A DNA stretch of 56,964 nucleotides from JAXGTD01 sp040775095. Lineage in GTDB: Bacteria; Pseudomonadota; Gammaproteobacteria; Chromatiales; Chromatiaceae. Shown here piece after piece: positions 35,374 to 44,724 of this stretch. Within the stretch, counting starts at the first letter, position 1, and each line of letters begins with the position of its first letter. The stretch spans positions 1 to 56,964 of the forward strand of contig JAXGTD010000010.1 of the NCBI GenBank assembly GCA_040775095.1, written 5' to 3'. The position numbers and the translations under genes were made by a program. The notes below the pieces were generated by a model. It did no database searches and was not told the DNA's origin. It saw only the letters and a list, made by a program, of their open reading frames with translations.

Positions 35374-35865
35374 ATGCGAAAGCTCCTGATTCCAGTCGCC
35401 ACCGGGCTTGCCCTGCTGGCGTCGGGTTGTGCCAACAAGGAAAAGTCCGACGAATATCGCGGATCCATGCTCAACAACCTGCCGTTCGTCTATCAAATGA
35501 CGGTACAGCAGGGCAATATCGTGACCGAAGAGATGGTCAGCCAACTCGAGCCCGGCCTGACCAAGACCCAGGTCCAGTTCCTTCTCGGCACACCACTGCT
35601 CGCGGACATGTTCCATATCGACCGCTGGGACTACATCTACACGATACGCCGCGGACACCAGCCAATGGAGGCGAAACGTCTCACGCTGTGGTTTCAGGAC
35701 GATGCGCTGGTCAAGATCGAGGGCAATCCAAAACCCGACATGTCCCGACCCCAGGCGATCGAGGAAGAACGCGAAATCGTCGTCAAGGTGCCAGACTGGC
35801 AGGACAACCGCGGCCTGATCAACCGGACCTTAAACACCATCGGCCTGGAGACGGCCGACCAGTAG
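35374..35865 (+). CDS. bamE: outer membrane assembly lipoprotein BamE
   Basis: A 163-residue lipoprotein (SmpA/OmlA family) of the BAM complex that inserts beta-barrel proteins in the outer membrane. The signal peptide ends in a lipobox (LASGCA, Cys at residue 19). The mature part contains GLTKTQVQFLLGTPL and DRWDYIYT, typical of BamE. The C-terminus extends beyond the usual domain with a charged tail. It is transcribed away from fur. Confidence 0.94.
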   Translation: MRKLLIPVATGLALLASGCANKEKSDEYRGSMLNNLPFVYQMTVQQGNIVTEEMVSQLEPGLTKTQVQFLLGTPLLADMFHIDRWDYIYTIRRGHQPMEAKRLTLWFQDDALVKIEGNPKPDMSRPQAIEEEREIVVKVPDWQDNRGLINRTLNTIGLETADQ

Positions 35866-36023
35866 GCCGACCCCCGGGGTAGCGTTGGAGACAGGGCCGC
35901 CGGGGCGAACGCGAACCCGCGGCCCGGCGCCCCGAAAACAACCTGATCCGGCAGCCTCCGCCCACCGGCCCGGGCGGCACCATGGATGCATCGAGCCAGG
36001 GGGTCTGGCGAGCGCGCAAGGGC

Positions 36024-36359
36024 TCAGGCCTCGTTCACGCCCCGGCCCGGCCCGGGCTTCGAGGTGGCGCTCCTGCCCGCCGCGGCCCGGTTCTTCTTTG
36101 CCTGTTTCGGATCCGCGATCAGCGGCGGGTAGATCTCCACGCGGTCCCCATCCTCGAGCGGCTGGTCGAGCTTGGCGAGCTTGCCATAGATCCCGATCTT
36201 GTTGACTGCCAGGTCGATCTCCGGAAAACGACCAAGGATGCCCGATTGCTCGATGGCCTCGGCGACGGTCTTACCGGACGAAAGCTTCACGGGTAATAGG
36301 GTCTGGGCGCGCTCACGCGCGTACACCACCTCGACATCGATCCCCTGCTCAGTCACCAT
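36024..36359 (-). CDS. rnfH: RnfH family ubiquitin-fold protein
   Basis: A 111-residue beta-grasp protein of the RnfH family, with VEVVYARERAQTLLPVKL, GKTVAEAIEQSGI and DGDRVEIYPPLIADPKQAKKNR characteristic; its function is unsettled. The basic Lys/Arg tail is usual. The ATG at 36359 lies within the last codons of ratA (overlap 11 bases), so the two genes are translationally coupled as in many gammaproteobacteria. Confidence 0.9.
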   Translation of the reverse strand: MVTEQGIDVEVVYARERAQTLLPVKLSSGKTVAEAIEQSGILGRFPEIDLAVNKIGIYGKLAKLDQPLEDGDRVEIYPPLIADPKQAKKNRAAAGRSATSKPGPGRGVNEA

Positions 36360-36783
36360 ACACCTCATCTGCGCGTTTACAAAAAGCGTCGACCAACGAG
36401 TTTGCGATCTGCCCGAATACGGCCCCGAACGCCTTGTCGATCAGGCTCCCGGAGAACTCGAAATCGAGCTCCAGCACCACCTTGCAGGCATCCTCCCGCA
36501 ACGGCGTAAAGGTCCAGCCGCCGGTTAGCCGCCGGAATGGACCGTCGATGAGGTCAATCTGCATGTGGCGCGGCGGATCGATCCGGTTGCACGTGGAAAA
36601 CACCTGTCGGATACCCAGCCTCGCGACCTCGATGCGCCCGCAGATCTGATCATCCGTGCGCGAGAGCAACTCGGTCGCATGACACCAGGGCAGGAACCTC
36701 GGATAGCCCTCGACATCCGAGACCAGATCGAACATCTCCCGCGCCGAGTGCCACACCAACGCGCTCTTCTTCACGACAGGCAC
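36349..36783 (-). CDS. ratA: RatA-type START-fold protein
   Basis: A 144-residue START-like domain protein (polyketide cyclase/SRPBCC superfamily): VKKSALVWHSAREMFDLVSDVEGYPRFLPWC at the start is diagnostic (seen at residues 3-33). In E. coli the protein was described as a ribosome-association toxin and is related to coenzyme Q-binding Coq10. Gene order bamE-rnfH-ratA is conserved; smpB, often next to ratA, is not adjacent here. Confidence 0.9.
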   Translation of the reverse strand: MPVVKKSALVWHSAREMFDLVSDVEGYPRFLPWCHATELLSRTDDQICGRIEVARLGIRQVFSTCNRIDPPRHMQIDLIDGPFRRLTGGWTFTPLREDACKVVLELDFEFSGSLIDKAFGAVFGQIANSLVDAFCKRADEVYGD

Positions 36784-36784
36784 G

Positions 36785-38149
36785 TCAGATCAACCCGATC
36801 GCGTGAATAAAGACCAATACCACGGCGGCGGGGGCAACGTAACGGGTCAGTCCGCGCCACAGCACGTAGGCCCGCGGGTTCCCGAGGCGCAATTCGTCCT
36901 CAGAATCGGAACTGCTCAGCACCCAGCCGGCAAACACCGCGATCAGCACCCCACCCAGTGGCAACAGCACGTTGGCGGTCAGGTAGTCGAACAGGTCCAG
37001 GATCCCTTTTCCGAACAGCGTGAACCCAGACCACTCGTTGAGGGACAGCAGACAGGCGATCCCGAGCAACCAGACCGCTCCGCCCGCCAGGATCGACGCC
37101 CGCACGCGGCTGAAGCCGAGGTGCTCGACCAGCCACGCGACCATTGGCTCCAGTAACGAGATCGCCGAGGTCCAGGCCGCAAACACCAGCAGAATGAAGA
37201 ACAACGCGCCGAAGAAGGGTCCGCCCGGCATCTTTCCGAAGGCGATCGGCAGGGTCTGGAAGATCAGGCCCGGTCCACTGCCGGGCTCCAGCCCATTGGC
37301 AAACACGATGGGGAAGATCGCAAGCCCGGCCAACAGCGCGACCAGCGTGTCCATCCCCGCGATGATGATGGTATTTCCCGCAATGGAGTCATGGCTATTC
37401 AGGTACGAGCCGTAGATCATGATGGCCCCCATACCCAGGCTGAGACTGAAAAAGGCCTGCCCCATGGCACTGAGTATCGCCTCGCCGGCCCTATCGCTGA
37501 GTCGATCAAAGTCCGGCTCGAACATGTAGGCGAATCCGGCTGCAAAGTCCCCGGCCTTGGCCGCGTAGAGCACCATCACCACCAGCAGCGCGAACAGGGT
37601 GGGCATCAGGACCCGCACGGCCTTCTCGAGTCCGCCGGCCACGCCCCGCGCGACGACCAGCACCGTCATCACCATAAAAATGGTATGCCAGGCCAGCAAG
37701 CGCTCCGGATCGGCGATCAACTGGCTGAACATCGCATCGGCCGCCTCCCCGCCGATGCCATCGAACAGGCCCGCGCCGGCGCGGAACACGTAGGCCATGG
37801 TCCACCCGGCGATTACGCTGTAAAAGGACAGGATCAGGAAGCCGGAGACGATCCCCATCCAACCCAGCAGCTGCCAGGCGCCGTGCGCGCCCTCGCGCTG
37901 GGCGAGCATTCGCATGGTATTGATCGGACTCTGACGGCCGCGTCGGCCGAGCATGATCTCGGCCATCATGATCGGTATCCCGATGCTCGCCACGCAGAGC
38001 AGATACACGAGCACGAAGGCCCCGCCACCATACTCGCCGGCGGTGTACGGAAAGCGCCAGATGTTGCCAAGGCCGACCGCGGAGCCAGTCGCGGCGAGAA
38101 TAAACGCCAAACGTGATGACCACATGCCGTGAATCGAGGTCGTCGTCAT
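36785..38149 (-). CDS. sodium-dependent transporter, NSS (SNF) family
   Basis: A 454-residue membrane protein with about eleven or twelve helices and the family signature GSAVGLGNIWRFPY (about residues 22-35), plus a QAFFSLSLGMGAIMIYGSY segment lining the Na+/substrate sites. NSS bacterial members take up amino acids with Na+. It ends 2 bases before the ratA start codon region, so ratA may be co-transcribed. An Na+-coupled importer fits a salty habitat. Specific substrate unknown. Confidence 0.93.
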   Translation of the reverse strand: MTTTSIHGMWSSRLAFILAATGSAVGLGNIWRFPYTAGEYGGGAFVLVYLLCVASIGIPIMMAEIMLGRRGRQSPINTMRMLAQREGAHGAWQLLGWMGIVSGFLILSFYSVIAGWTMAYVFRAGAGLFDGIGGEAADAMFSQLIADPERLLAWHTIFMVMTVLVVARGVAGGLEKAVRVLMPTLFALLVVMVLYAAKAGDFAAGFAYMFEPDFDRLSDRAGEAILSAMGQAFFSLSLGMGAIMIYGSYLNSHDSIAGNTIIIAGMDTLVALLAGLAIFPIVFANGLEPGSGPGLIFQTLPIAFGKMPGGPFFGALFFILLVFAAWTSAISLLEPMVAWLVEHLGFSRVRASILAGGAVWLLGIACLLSLNEWSGFTLFGKGILDLFDYLTANVLLPLGGVLIAVFAGWVLSSSDSEDELRLGNPRAYVLWRGLTRYVAPAAVVLVFIHAIGLI

Positions 38150-38385
38150 CGACTGCTCCTAGAAGGATTCGGCTCGTCCGCCCGCGTGCCGGGGAGAGCG
38201 TTGCGAGGGAACGAGGATGTGATCCTCGCCCCCGATCTTGGGGGGGCGCGACCGCCGTGTCAGCGCGCCTTCGGCACCGCCGGACCCGGGCCTCCCCACG
38301 GACGGGGCGCAGCCCGATGGCCGCGCATTGTCCGGAATCGGCCGCCCGTTCTCAAGCGCCGGCGGCCAACGCGCGACACCACCAC

Positions 38386-39729
38386 TCAGGCGCCAACCTC
38401 TTCGCGCACGGCATCGGCGAGCCCCTCGGCCAGGGCCTGGACCTGCTCCGGGTCCACGCCTTCCACCATCACCCGCAGCACAGGCTCTGTGCCCGAGGGC
38501 CGGAGCAGCACCCGGCCCCGGTCGGCAAGCTCCCGCTCCGCGCTACGCACCGCGCGCTGGACCCCGGGCACACTGAGCACGTCGAGCCGGCGTTCCAGCC
38601 GGACGTTGACCAGGACCTGCGGATATTTCTCGACGGGCGCGGCGGCCTCTTCGAGAGACTGTCCGGCCTCTCTGAGGGCCGCAAGGACCTGGAGCGCTGC
38701 GATGATCCCGTCGCCCGTGGAGGTACGATCCCGGCAGATGATATGTCCGGACGGCTCGCCGCCGAGCATGCCATCGTCGCGCTTGAGCTGGCTCATGATA
38801 TAACGATCCCCGACCCGCACACGCTGGAACGGGACGCCGAGCCGCGCCAGGGCGTGCTCCAGACCGAGATTGCTCATCAGCGTGCCCACGACGGCGCCAC
38901 GCAGCGTACCGGCCGCCAATCGCGATCGGGCGATCATGTAGATCAGCGCGTCTCCATCGATCAGGCGGCCCCGCGCGTCGACCATCATGACCCGGTCGCC
39001 ATCCCCGTCGAACGCGATACCCAGATCAGCCCCTTGCGCGAGCACCGTACCGGCCATCGCGTCGGGCTTGGTTGAGCCGACACCCCGATTGATATTAAAG
39101 CCGTCGGGGTTATCGCCGATCGCAACCACCTCGGCGCCGAGCTCCTCGAAGACATAGGGGGCAATGTTGTACGTCGCGCCGTTGGCGCAGTCGACCGCGA
39201 CCTTGAGGCCGGCAAAGGACATGGCCGGCGGGATCGTCCCCTTGCAGAATTCGATATAGCGCCCTCGCGCGTCGTCAACGCGCTTGGCCTTGCCGAGCTC
39301 TGCCGCGGGAACCGTCCGCAACGGGCGCTCCAACTCGGCCTCGATCGCGAGCTCGACGTTGTCGGGGAGCTTGTCGCCGTCGGCGGAGAAGAACTTGATC
39401 CCGTTATCGTCGTAAGGGTTGTGCGACGCGGTGATCACAATGCCGGCGGTGGCGCGGAAGGTACGAGTCAGATACGCGACCGCTGGCGTGGGCATGGGCC
39501 CAACCAGCCGGATGTCGAGCCCGGCGGCCACCAGCCCTGCCTCGAGGGCCGATTCGAACATATAGCCAGAGATCCGGGTGTCCTTTCCGATCAGGACCTT
39601 GCCGCCATTGCCCTGGCTCAGCACCCGTCCGGCCGCCCAGCCGAGCTTGAGCACGAAGTCGGGGCTGATGGTTGGATCACCGACCCGACCCCGGATCCCA
39701 TCGGTGCCAAAATACTTTCGCGTCCCCAT
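38386..39729 (-). CDS. glmM: phosphoglucosamine mutase
   Basis: A 447-residue alpha-D-phosphohexomutase converting glucosamine-6-phosphate to glucosamine-1-phosphate for UDP-GlcNAc and cell-wall synthesis. The active serine lies in TASHNPYDDNG, the Mg2+ loop in DGDGDRVMM, the substrate loop in GGEPSGH and the phosphate-binding loop in RPSGTEPVLRV. It starts 12 bases after folP, the final gene of the rlmE-ftsH-folP-glmM series. Confidence 0.97.
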   Translation of the reverse strand: MGTRKYFGTDGIRGRVGDPTISPDFVLKLGWAAGRVLSQGNGGKVLIGKDTRISGYMFESALEAGLVAAGLDIRLVGPMPTPAVAYLTRTFRATAGIVITASHNPYDDNGIKFFSADGDKLPDNVELAIEAELERPLRTVPAAELGKAKRVDDARGRYIEFCKGTIPPAMSFAGLKVAVDCANGATYNIAPYVFEELGAEVVAIGDNPDGFNINRGVGSTKPDAMAGTVLAQGADLGIAFDGDGDRVMMVDARGRLIDGDALIYMIARSRLAAGTLRGAVVGTLMSNLGLEHALARLGVPFQRVRVGDRYIMSQLKRDDGMLGGEPSGHIICRDRTSTGDGIIAALQVLAALREAGQSLEEAAAPVEKYPQVLVNVRLERRLDVLSVPGVQRAVRSAERELADRGRVLLRPSGTEPVLRVMVEGVDPEQVQALAEGLADAVREEVGA

Positions 39730-39741
39730 CCAACCGCCCCG

Positions 39742-40581
39742 TTACCCTTCAGTGATTACCGAGTCCGATTCGCCAGCCACGGCGGCGAGGATACGCAGCG
39801 CGTCGACGGTGGCGGCAACGTCATGGGTGCGCACGACCAACGCACCGCGCTGCACCGCAAGCATGGCCGCGACCAGCCCGGCGGCGAGCCGCTCCCCGAC
39901 CGGCCGTCCGGTCAGGGTGCCGAGCATCGATTTGCGCGAAAACCCGACCACGACCGGCACGGCGAGCGCCGCGATCGCCTCGAGTCGCGACAACAACGCG
40001 AGATTATGCGCCAAGGTCTTGCCGAAGCCAAAGCCAGGGTCGACCAACAGGCGCGACCGCGGGATCCCCGCCTCCTCGCACCGGCGAATGCGCCGGCGCA
40101 GAAAGCCCGCGACCTCCACGACGACATCCTCATACTGGGGGCGATGCTGCATGGTGCGAGGATCGCCCTGCATGTGCATCAGACATACGGGCACGCCCGC
40201 GTGGCTGGCGGCCTCCAAGGCGCCCGGCAGTGCAAGCGCACGAACATCGTTGATCAGGCCGGCCCCGGCCTCGCAGGCCGCGCGCATCACCTCCGGCTTG
40301 GAGGTGTCGACAGAGACCACGACCGGCAGACGCCGGGCGATCGCGTCGATGACGGGCACCACGCGAGCCAGCTCCTCGTCCACGGACACTGCCGTCGCCC
40401 CGGGCCGGCTCGACTCCCCGCCCACATCGATGATGGCGGCGCCATCGGCGAGCATCTGCTCGGCCCGCCGCAGGGCCGCGGTGGGCGAAAAGAAGTCACC
40501 CCCGTCCGAGAAGGAGTCGGGGGTGACATTGAGCACACCCATGACGCACGGCGCGGACAGATCCAGCGGCCGTGCCAGCAT
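39742..40581 (-). CDS. folP: dihydropteroate synthase
   Basis: A 279-residue TIM-barrel enzyme joining p-aminobenzoate to the pterin in folate synthesis. Motifs are MGVLNVTPDSFSDGG, DVGGESSRPG, DPGFGFGKT and a GFSRKSMLG segment. The length is standard. It follows ftsH by 20 bases. Confidence 0.97.
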   Translation of the reverse strand: MLARPLDLSAPCVMGVLNVTPDSFSDGGDFFSPTAALRRAEQMLADGAAIIDVGGESSRPGATAVSVDEELARVVPVIDAIARRLPVVVSVDTSKPEVMRAACEAGAGLINDVRALALPGALEAASHAGVPVCLMHMQGDPRTMQHRPQYEDVVVEVAGFLRRRIRRCEEAGIPRSRLLVDPGFGFGKTLAHNLALLSRLEAIAALAVPVVVGFSRKSMLGTLTGRPVGERLAAGLVAAMLAVQRGALVVRTHDVAATVDALRILAAVAGESDSVITEG

Positions 40582-40601
40582 CCGAGGCCTCTGCGCGCCG
40601 C

Positions 40602-42542
40602 TCAGTGCTCGCCGGCGGGGCCGCCGATTGGCCCCCCCGCCGCGGGCTTCCCATCGCTGGCGGAGGATGGCGTGACCGGCGCCTCGGCGCCACCACTGGG
40701 ACGTGACGGGGTCCCGTTGTCCCAGGTCTTCGGCGGACGTGGCGGCTTGCCAGTCATAATGTCTTCGATCTGCTCGGCGTCGATCGTCTCGTACTTCAAC
40801 AGCGCGTCGGCCATCGCGTGGAGCTTGTCCATGTTGTCCACGAGAATGTTCTTGGCGCGCTCATAGTTGCGATCGATGACGCTGCGCACCTCTTTGTCGA
40901 TCAGGTGCGAGGTCTCGTCGGACACCGACTTGTGCTGCGTGACCGAGTGGCCGAGAAAGACCTCCTGCTCGTCCTCGCTGTAGGTCAGCGGTCCAAGCTT
41001 ATCGGACAGGCCCCAGCGCGTGACCATATTGCGGGCGATCTCGGTCGCGCGCTGGATATCGTTTGAGGCGCCGGTGGTCACCATGTCGAAGCCAAAGATC
41101 AGCTCCTCGGCGAGACGCCCGCCGAACAGGCTGGAGATGGAGCTCTCCAGGCGCTGCTTGCTATAGCTGAAACGGTCGTCCTCCGGAAGGAACAGCGTGA
41201 CACCGAGCGCACGACCGCGCGGAATGATGCTGACCTTGTGCACCGGATCATGCTGCGGCAGCAGCCGTCCGACGATCGCGTGGCCCGACTCGTGGTAGGC
41301 CGTGAGCTTCTTCTCCTCGTCGGACATCACCATCGAGCGACGCTCGGTGCCCATCATGATCTTGTCCTTGGCCTTCTCGAGATCCTCCATGTCCACCAGC
41401 CGCTTGTTAGCGCGCGCTGCAAAGAGCGCTGCCTCGTTGACGAGGTTGGCCAGGTCCGCCCCGGAGAACCCAGGGGTACCGCGAGCGATGACCGATGCGA
41501 CCACGTCCTCGGCGGTTGGCACCTTGCGCATATGCACCTGCAGGATCTGCTCACGGCCGCGCACGTCGGGCAGCGGCACGACCACCTGACGGTCGAAACG
41601 GCCCGGACGCAGCAAAGCGGGGTCGAGGACGTCGGGGCGGTTGGTCGCGGCGATGACGATGACACCCTCGTTGCCCTCGAAACCGTCCATCTCGACCAGC
41701 AACTGATTCAGGGTCTGCTCGCGCTCGTCGTGACCGCCGCCGAGGCCGGCACCGCGATGGCGGCCGACTGCATCGATCTCGTCAATGAAGATGATGCAGG
41801 GGGCGTGCTTCTTGGCCTGCTCGAACATATCGCGCACGCGCGAGGCACCCACGCCAACGAACATCTCGACGAAATCCGAACCGGAGATGGTGAAGAACGG
41901 GACCTTGGCCTCCCCGGCGATCGCGCGGGCGAGCAAGGTCTTGCCGGTGCCCGGCGGCCCAACCATCAGTACACCCTTCGGGATTTTGCCGCCAAGCTTC
42001 TGGAACTTCGACGGGTCGCGAAGGAAGTCGACCACCTCGACGACCTCCTCCTTGGCCTCCTCCGCGCCCGCCACATCAGCGAACGTGACCTTGACCTGAT
42101 CCTCGCTGAGCATCCTGGCCCGGCTCTTGGCGAACGACATGGCGCCCCGACCACCGGCGCCACCCTGCATCTGGCGCATGAAGAAGATCCAGAGTCCGAT
42201 CAGGATGAACAGCGGGAACCAGTTGATCAGGATCTGCATCAACACCGACTGTTTCTCGGGCGGCGCGGCCTCGATCTCGACGTTGTTGTTCAGCAGATCG
42301 CCCACCAGGGCGTCATCACCCGGGTTGTACGTCGTAAAACGCTGACCGTTCTCACTGACGCCATCGATCGTGCGTCCCTGGACGGTGACCTGTTTCACCT
42401 GGCCCTGGCGAACCTGCTCGATGAAGTCCGAGTAGGAGAGGGTCCGCGGCGCGGTCTGGGTCGCGGTGAAGTTATTGAAGACGGACATCAGCACGATCGC
42501 GATGACCACCCAAAGGATCAGATTTTTCGCCATGTCACTCAC
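40602..42542 (-). CDS. ftsH: ATP-dependent zinc metalloprotease FtsH
   Basis: A 646-residue membrane AAA protease. Two N-terminal membrane helices (about residues 7-25 and 103-121) flank a periplasmic domain, followed by an AAA module with Walker A GPPGTGKT, second-region GRFDRQ and the zinc site HESGH. It degrades misfolded membrane proteins, LpxC and regulators. A GTG start at 42542 (read as MSDMAKNL) is supported by AGAGAGG eight bases upstream, while the internal ATG three codons later has no well-spaced site. It follows rlmE by 97 bases. Confidence 0.97.
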   Translation of the reverse strand: MSDMAKNLILWVVIAIVLMSVFNNFTATQTAPRTLSYSDFIEQVRQGQVKQVTVQGRTIDGVSENGQRFTTYNPGDDALVGDLLNNNVEIEAAPPEKQSVLMQILINWFPLFILIGLWIFFMRQMQGGAGGRGAMSFAKSRARMLSEDQVKVTFADVAGAEEAKEEVVEVVDFLRDPSKFQKLGGKIPKGVLMVGPPGTGKTLLARAIAGEAKVPFFTISGSDFVEMFVGVGASRVRDMFEQAKKHAPCIIFIDEIDAVGRHRGAGLGGGHDEREQTLNQLLVEMDGFEGNEGVIVIAATNRPDVLDPALLRPGRFDRQVVVPLPDVRGREQILQVHMRKVPTAEDVVASVIARGTPGFSGADLANLVNEAALFAARANKRLVDMEDLEKAKDKIMMGTERRSMVMSDEEKKLTAYHESGHAIVGRLLPQHDPVHKVSIIPRGRALGVTLFLPEDDRFSYSKQRLESSISSLFGGRLAEELIFGFDMVTTGASNDIQRATEIARNMVTRWGLSDKLGPLTYSEDEQEVFLGHSVTQHKSVSDETSHLIDKEVRSVIDRNYERAKNILVDNMDKLHAMADALLKYETIDAEQIEDIMTGKPPRPPKTWDNGTPSRPSGGAEAPVTPSSASDGKPAAGGPIGGPAGEH

Positions 42543-42639
42543 GGCACGAGCCTCTCTAAGGGGTGCGGACGGGGTCGCGGATCACGAACTTCCGTCTGTC
42601 GTTAGGATTATAGGTTGCAAGCTACACCAGCCCGTTGGC

Positions 42640-43266
42640 TTACGCTACCGGCCTGAAGCCCGTGGCGACCAAATAGACCTCGCGGCTCTGGGGTCGCGAG
42701 GCCTTCGGCTTCCGGGTGACGACCCGGTCGAAACAGGGCCGCATCTGCTTCAGCAAGTCATCGAAGCCCTCTCCCTGAAAGACCTTCACGGCCATGGCGC
42801 CCCCGGGTCGGAGTACCTTCTGCGCCAGATCAAGAGCGAGCTCGCATAAATGGATGGAACGCGCTTGATCGACAACCTGTATGCCCGAAACATTTGGGGC
42901 CATGTCCGAAAGCACAAGGTCCACCGCCTGTTGATCGAGTGACACGCTCAACCGCGTTAACGACTCGTCCTCACGAAAATCCCCCTGCAGGTAATCGACG
43001 CCGGGGATCGGATCCATTGGCAGGAGATCCATGGCCACCACGCGCCCACGCCGGCCAACGCGCTTGGCCACGACCTGCGACCACCCCCCCGGCGCGGCAC
43101 CGAGGTCGACGACGATCAGGCCGGGGCCGAGTAGTCGATCGCGCTCATCGAGCTCGAGCAGCTTGTAGGCGGCGCGCGATCGGTACCCGTCCTGCTGGGC
43201 CTGTCGGACATACGGATCGTTGACGTGTCGATCCAACCAGCGCCGGCTGCTCTTGCCGCGTTTCAT
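42640..43266 (-). CDS. rlmE: 23S rRNA (uridine-2'-O)-methyltransferase RlmE
   Basis: A 208-residue FtsJ-type methyltransferase that modifies U2552 of 23S rRNA. K-D-K-E type catalytic residues are spread over the sequence; the SAM motif is VVDLGAAPGGWSQV, with DLVLSDMAPNVSG following. The start at 43266 (MKRGKSSRRWLDRHV) matches the family; the upstream frame is not conserved-looking. First gene of the rlmE-ftsH-folP-glmM group. Confidence 0.95.
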   Translation of the reverse strand: MKRGKSSRRWLDRHVNDPYVRQAQQDGYRSRAAYKLLELDERDRLLGPGLIVVDLGAAPGGWSQVVAKRVGRRGRVVAMDLLPMDPIPGVDYLQGDFREDESLTRLSVSLDQQAVDLVLSDMAPNVSGIQVVDQARSIHLCELALDLAQKVLRPGGAMAVKVFQGEGFDDLLKQMRPCFDRVVTRKPKASRPQSREVYLVATGFRPVA

Positions 43267-43587
43267 GTCATTCTCACCCGGCCGGGCCCAGGCGCCCGCG
43301 GCGGCGCGGCCGTGACGGCGGCCGTCCCAACCGAGGGGAGCCGTGGCGCACAATGGGAAGGCCCCACCAACGGGCCGATCGCCGAGACGGGGCCGGCGGC
43401 GGGAAATGATCGGATGCCGTCAGCAGAGCAGCGCGCCAACGCGCTCCCCGGCACGGGGATGCTGCCACGGAATGGCTGAACGCCGTCGAGCGCTTCAACG
43501 CGGGAAAAGGACTCAAGCCCACCGGGGCCGGTGGGGAGATGCGGGGCAAAGCCCCGCATCGGGGCCTCAAACGGAGTTGTCCGAGAC
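43267..43587. other. spacer between rlmE and HiPIP genes
   Basis: A 321-base GC-rich spacer. It contains a GATCGGATGCC (43409-43419) identical to the left half of the dispersed palindrome and a CAGCGCGCCAACGCGCTCC stretch similar to what follows it in other copies, so it may hold a degenerate copy. A strong hairpin at 43538-43560 is listed separately. No gene seen. Confidence 0.45.
43538..43560 (-). terminator. hairpin downstream of the HiPIP gene
   Basis: GATGCGGGGC-AAA-GCCCCGCATC: ten-base perfect arms with a three-base loop, 27 bases after the HiPIP stop on the minus strand. There is no T-run after it, so it may stabilise or end the short HiPIP transcript with help from Rho. Confidence 0.55.
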
Positions 43588-43944
43588 TCAGCCAGCCTTC
43601 AGCGTCCAGGACGCACACCAGCCATTCGCGTTGATGGCCTTGCCGGGGAACAGGCTGCACGGGCGCCACTCACCCTCGTTGGCCAGCACGAACTGGCAGT
43701 TGGCGCAATGCTGCTGATCGGCCGGCAAGCCGGGACGAGCGGCCGCGGCGCGGTCGGCCTGGGTCGCATCATCGTGATACTTCAGGGCCAGCGCCGTCGG
43801 ATCGGTGGCCGCATCGACGTGCGGGAGCTCCTCGGCGTGCGCGGCAGCCATGCCGACCAGATTCAGCAGCGGCACGGTCGCCAGACCGCCGAGCACTAAC
43901 TTGACAGCGTCGCGACGGCTCTGATTCATTGGCTTATCGGACAT
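43588..43944 (-). CDS. high-potential iron-sulfur protein (HiPIP)
   Basis: A 118-residue periplasmic [4Fe-4S] electron carrier. It has a twin-arginine signal (NQSRRDAVKLVLGG, then a hydrophobic stretch ending AAAHAEE) and a mature domain with four Cys: two in CANCQF, one in RPCSLFPGK and one in GWCASW. HiPIPs carry electrons from the bc1 complex to reaction centres or oxidases in purple sulfur bacteria and relatives. The ATG at 43944 is preceded by TTAGGAGAT, an excellent ribosome site. It is a single-gene unit with a hairpin downstream. Confidence 0.95.
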   Translation of the reverse strand: MSDKPMNQSRRDAVKLVLGGLATVPLLNLVGMAAAHAEELPHVDAATDPTALALKYHDDATQADRAAAARPGLPADQQHCANCQFVLANEGEWRPCSLFPGKAINANGWCASWTLKAG

Positions 43945-44145
43945 TCTGACATCTCCTAATGGACTGGAGTGGTTGTTGGTCAGGACAGGCGGCAGCGCCG
44001 CTTCGTCCAGCAGGCATTCTGCACCATGAGTCCTGAAAACGCGAGCGTGGGCCACACGCCGTCGCCGATCCCGGCCTCCCCGCGAAGACCAGCCAGGTAA
44101 GGGCCGGCGGCGGGCGCACGTTGAACGCCAAGCATCAGACGGCCA

Positions 44146-44649
44146 TCAGTTCAGATAGGTTCCCGCGCCAAGAAAACGTTGTCGCCAGTATGGCCGGTCC
44201 AGGCTCGCGAGCCGCACCCGCCGCGTCGACGTCGAGGCGTGGACAAAGCGCTTCGCGTCCACCATCACCCCGACGTGATATTGCCCCACGCCGGTCTGAA
44301 AGAAGACCAGATCGCCGGGGCGTGCGCCCCGCACCGGCGTCGCGGCGGCCTGTTGCTGCGTGGACACTCGCGGAATGTGCACGCCCGCCGCCGTGTGCGC
44401 GTATTGGCTCAGCGCGCTGCAATCGAGCGCTTGGCCGGGCGTCGACCCACCATAGACATAGGGCGTCCCCAACTGGGACAGGGCCGCGACGACGACCTCG
44501 GCGCGCTGCTCGCCGAGGCCCTCGAGGCTGAACACCTCTCCCCCCGCCCGATAGCTGTGCGGCCCCATGCCGGCACACCCGTGCAGGACGAGCACCGTGG
44601 CGAGCAGCCCGCCGCGTCCCCCTCGTCGCCAAGCCCACCAGGTCTGCAT
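44146..44649 (-). CDS. NlpC/P60 family lipoprotein (peptidoglycan endopeptidase-like)
   Basis: A 167-residue protein with a lipoprotein signal ending LVLHGCAG (Cys about residue 26) and a C-terminal NlpC/P60 domain: GTPYVYGGSTPGQALDCSALSQ with the catalytic Cys, GDLVFFQTGVGQYHVGVMV with the His, and VHAST. Such enzymes cut murein stem peptides. The start at 44649 (MQTWWAWRR) gives a proper signal peptide; longer frames upstream enter the promoter region. Confidence 0.9.
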   Translation of the reverse strand: MQTWWAWRRGGRGGLLATVLVLHGCAGMGPHSYRAGGEVFSLEGLGEQRAEVVVAALSQLGTPYVYGGSTPGQALDCSALSQYAHTAAGVHIPRVSTQQQAAATPVRGARPGDLVFFQTGVGQYHVGVMVDAKRFVHASTSTRRVRLASLDRPYWRQRFLGAGTYLN

Positions 44650-44670
44650 GTAATGCAAGTTCCCCACTTT

Positions 44671-44680
44671 GTTATATAAC
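44671..44680. repeat. short perfect palindrome GTTATATAAC in the NlpC/P60 leader
   Basis: A ten-base perfect palindrome lies within the AT-rich leader of the NlpC/P60 gene, downstream of the predicted start point. It could be an operator half or a -10-like element; too short to assign. Confidence 0.3.
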
Positions 44681-44695
44681 TTGCTGTGATTAATA

Positions 44696-44724
44696 CTATT
44701 AGCCCTGCCATTTGTCGCTGTCAA
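44696..44724 (-). promoter_or_regulatory. promoter of the NlpC/P60 lipoprotein gene
   Basis: On the minus strand a perfect -35 TTGACA (44724-44719), 17 bases of spacer and a -10-like TAATAG (44701-44696), in an AT-rich island that contrasts with the GC-rich surroundings. The leader would be about 40 bases to the ATG at 44649. Confidence 0.6.

Noticed and set aside
38211..38227. CGAGGAT-GTG-ATCCTCG hairpin between glmM and the NSS transporter gene.
   Set aside because: It has 7-base arms and no T-run, and lies too far (about 160 bases) from the glmM stop to be called a terminator with confidence.
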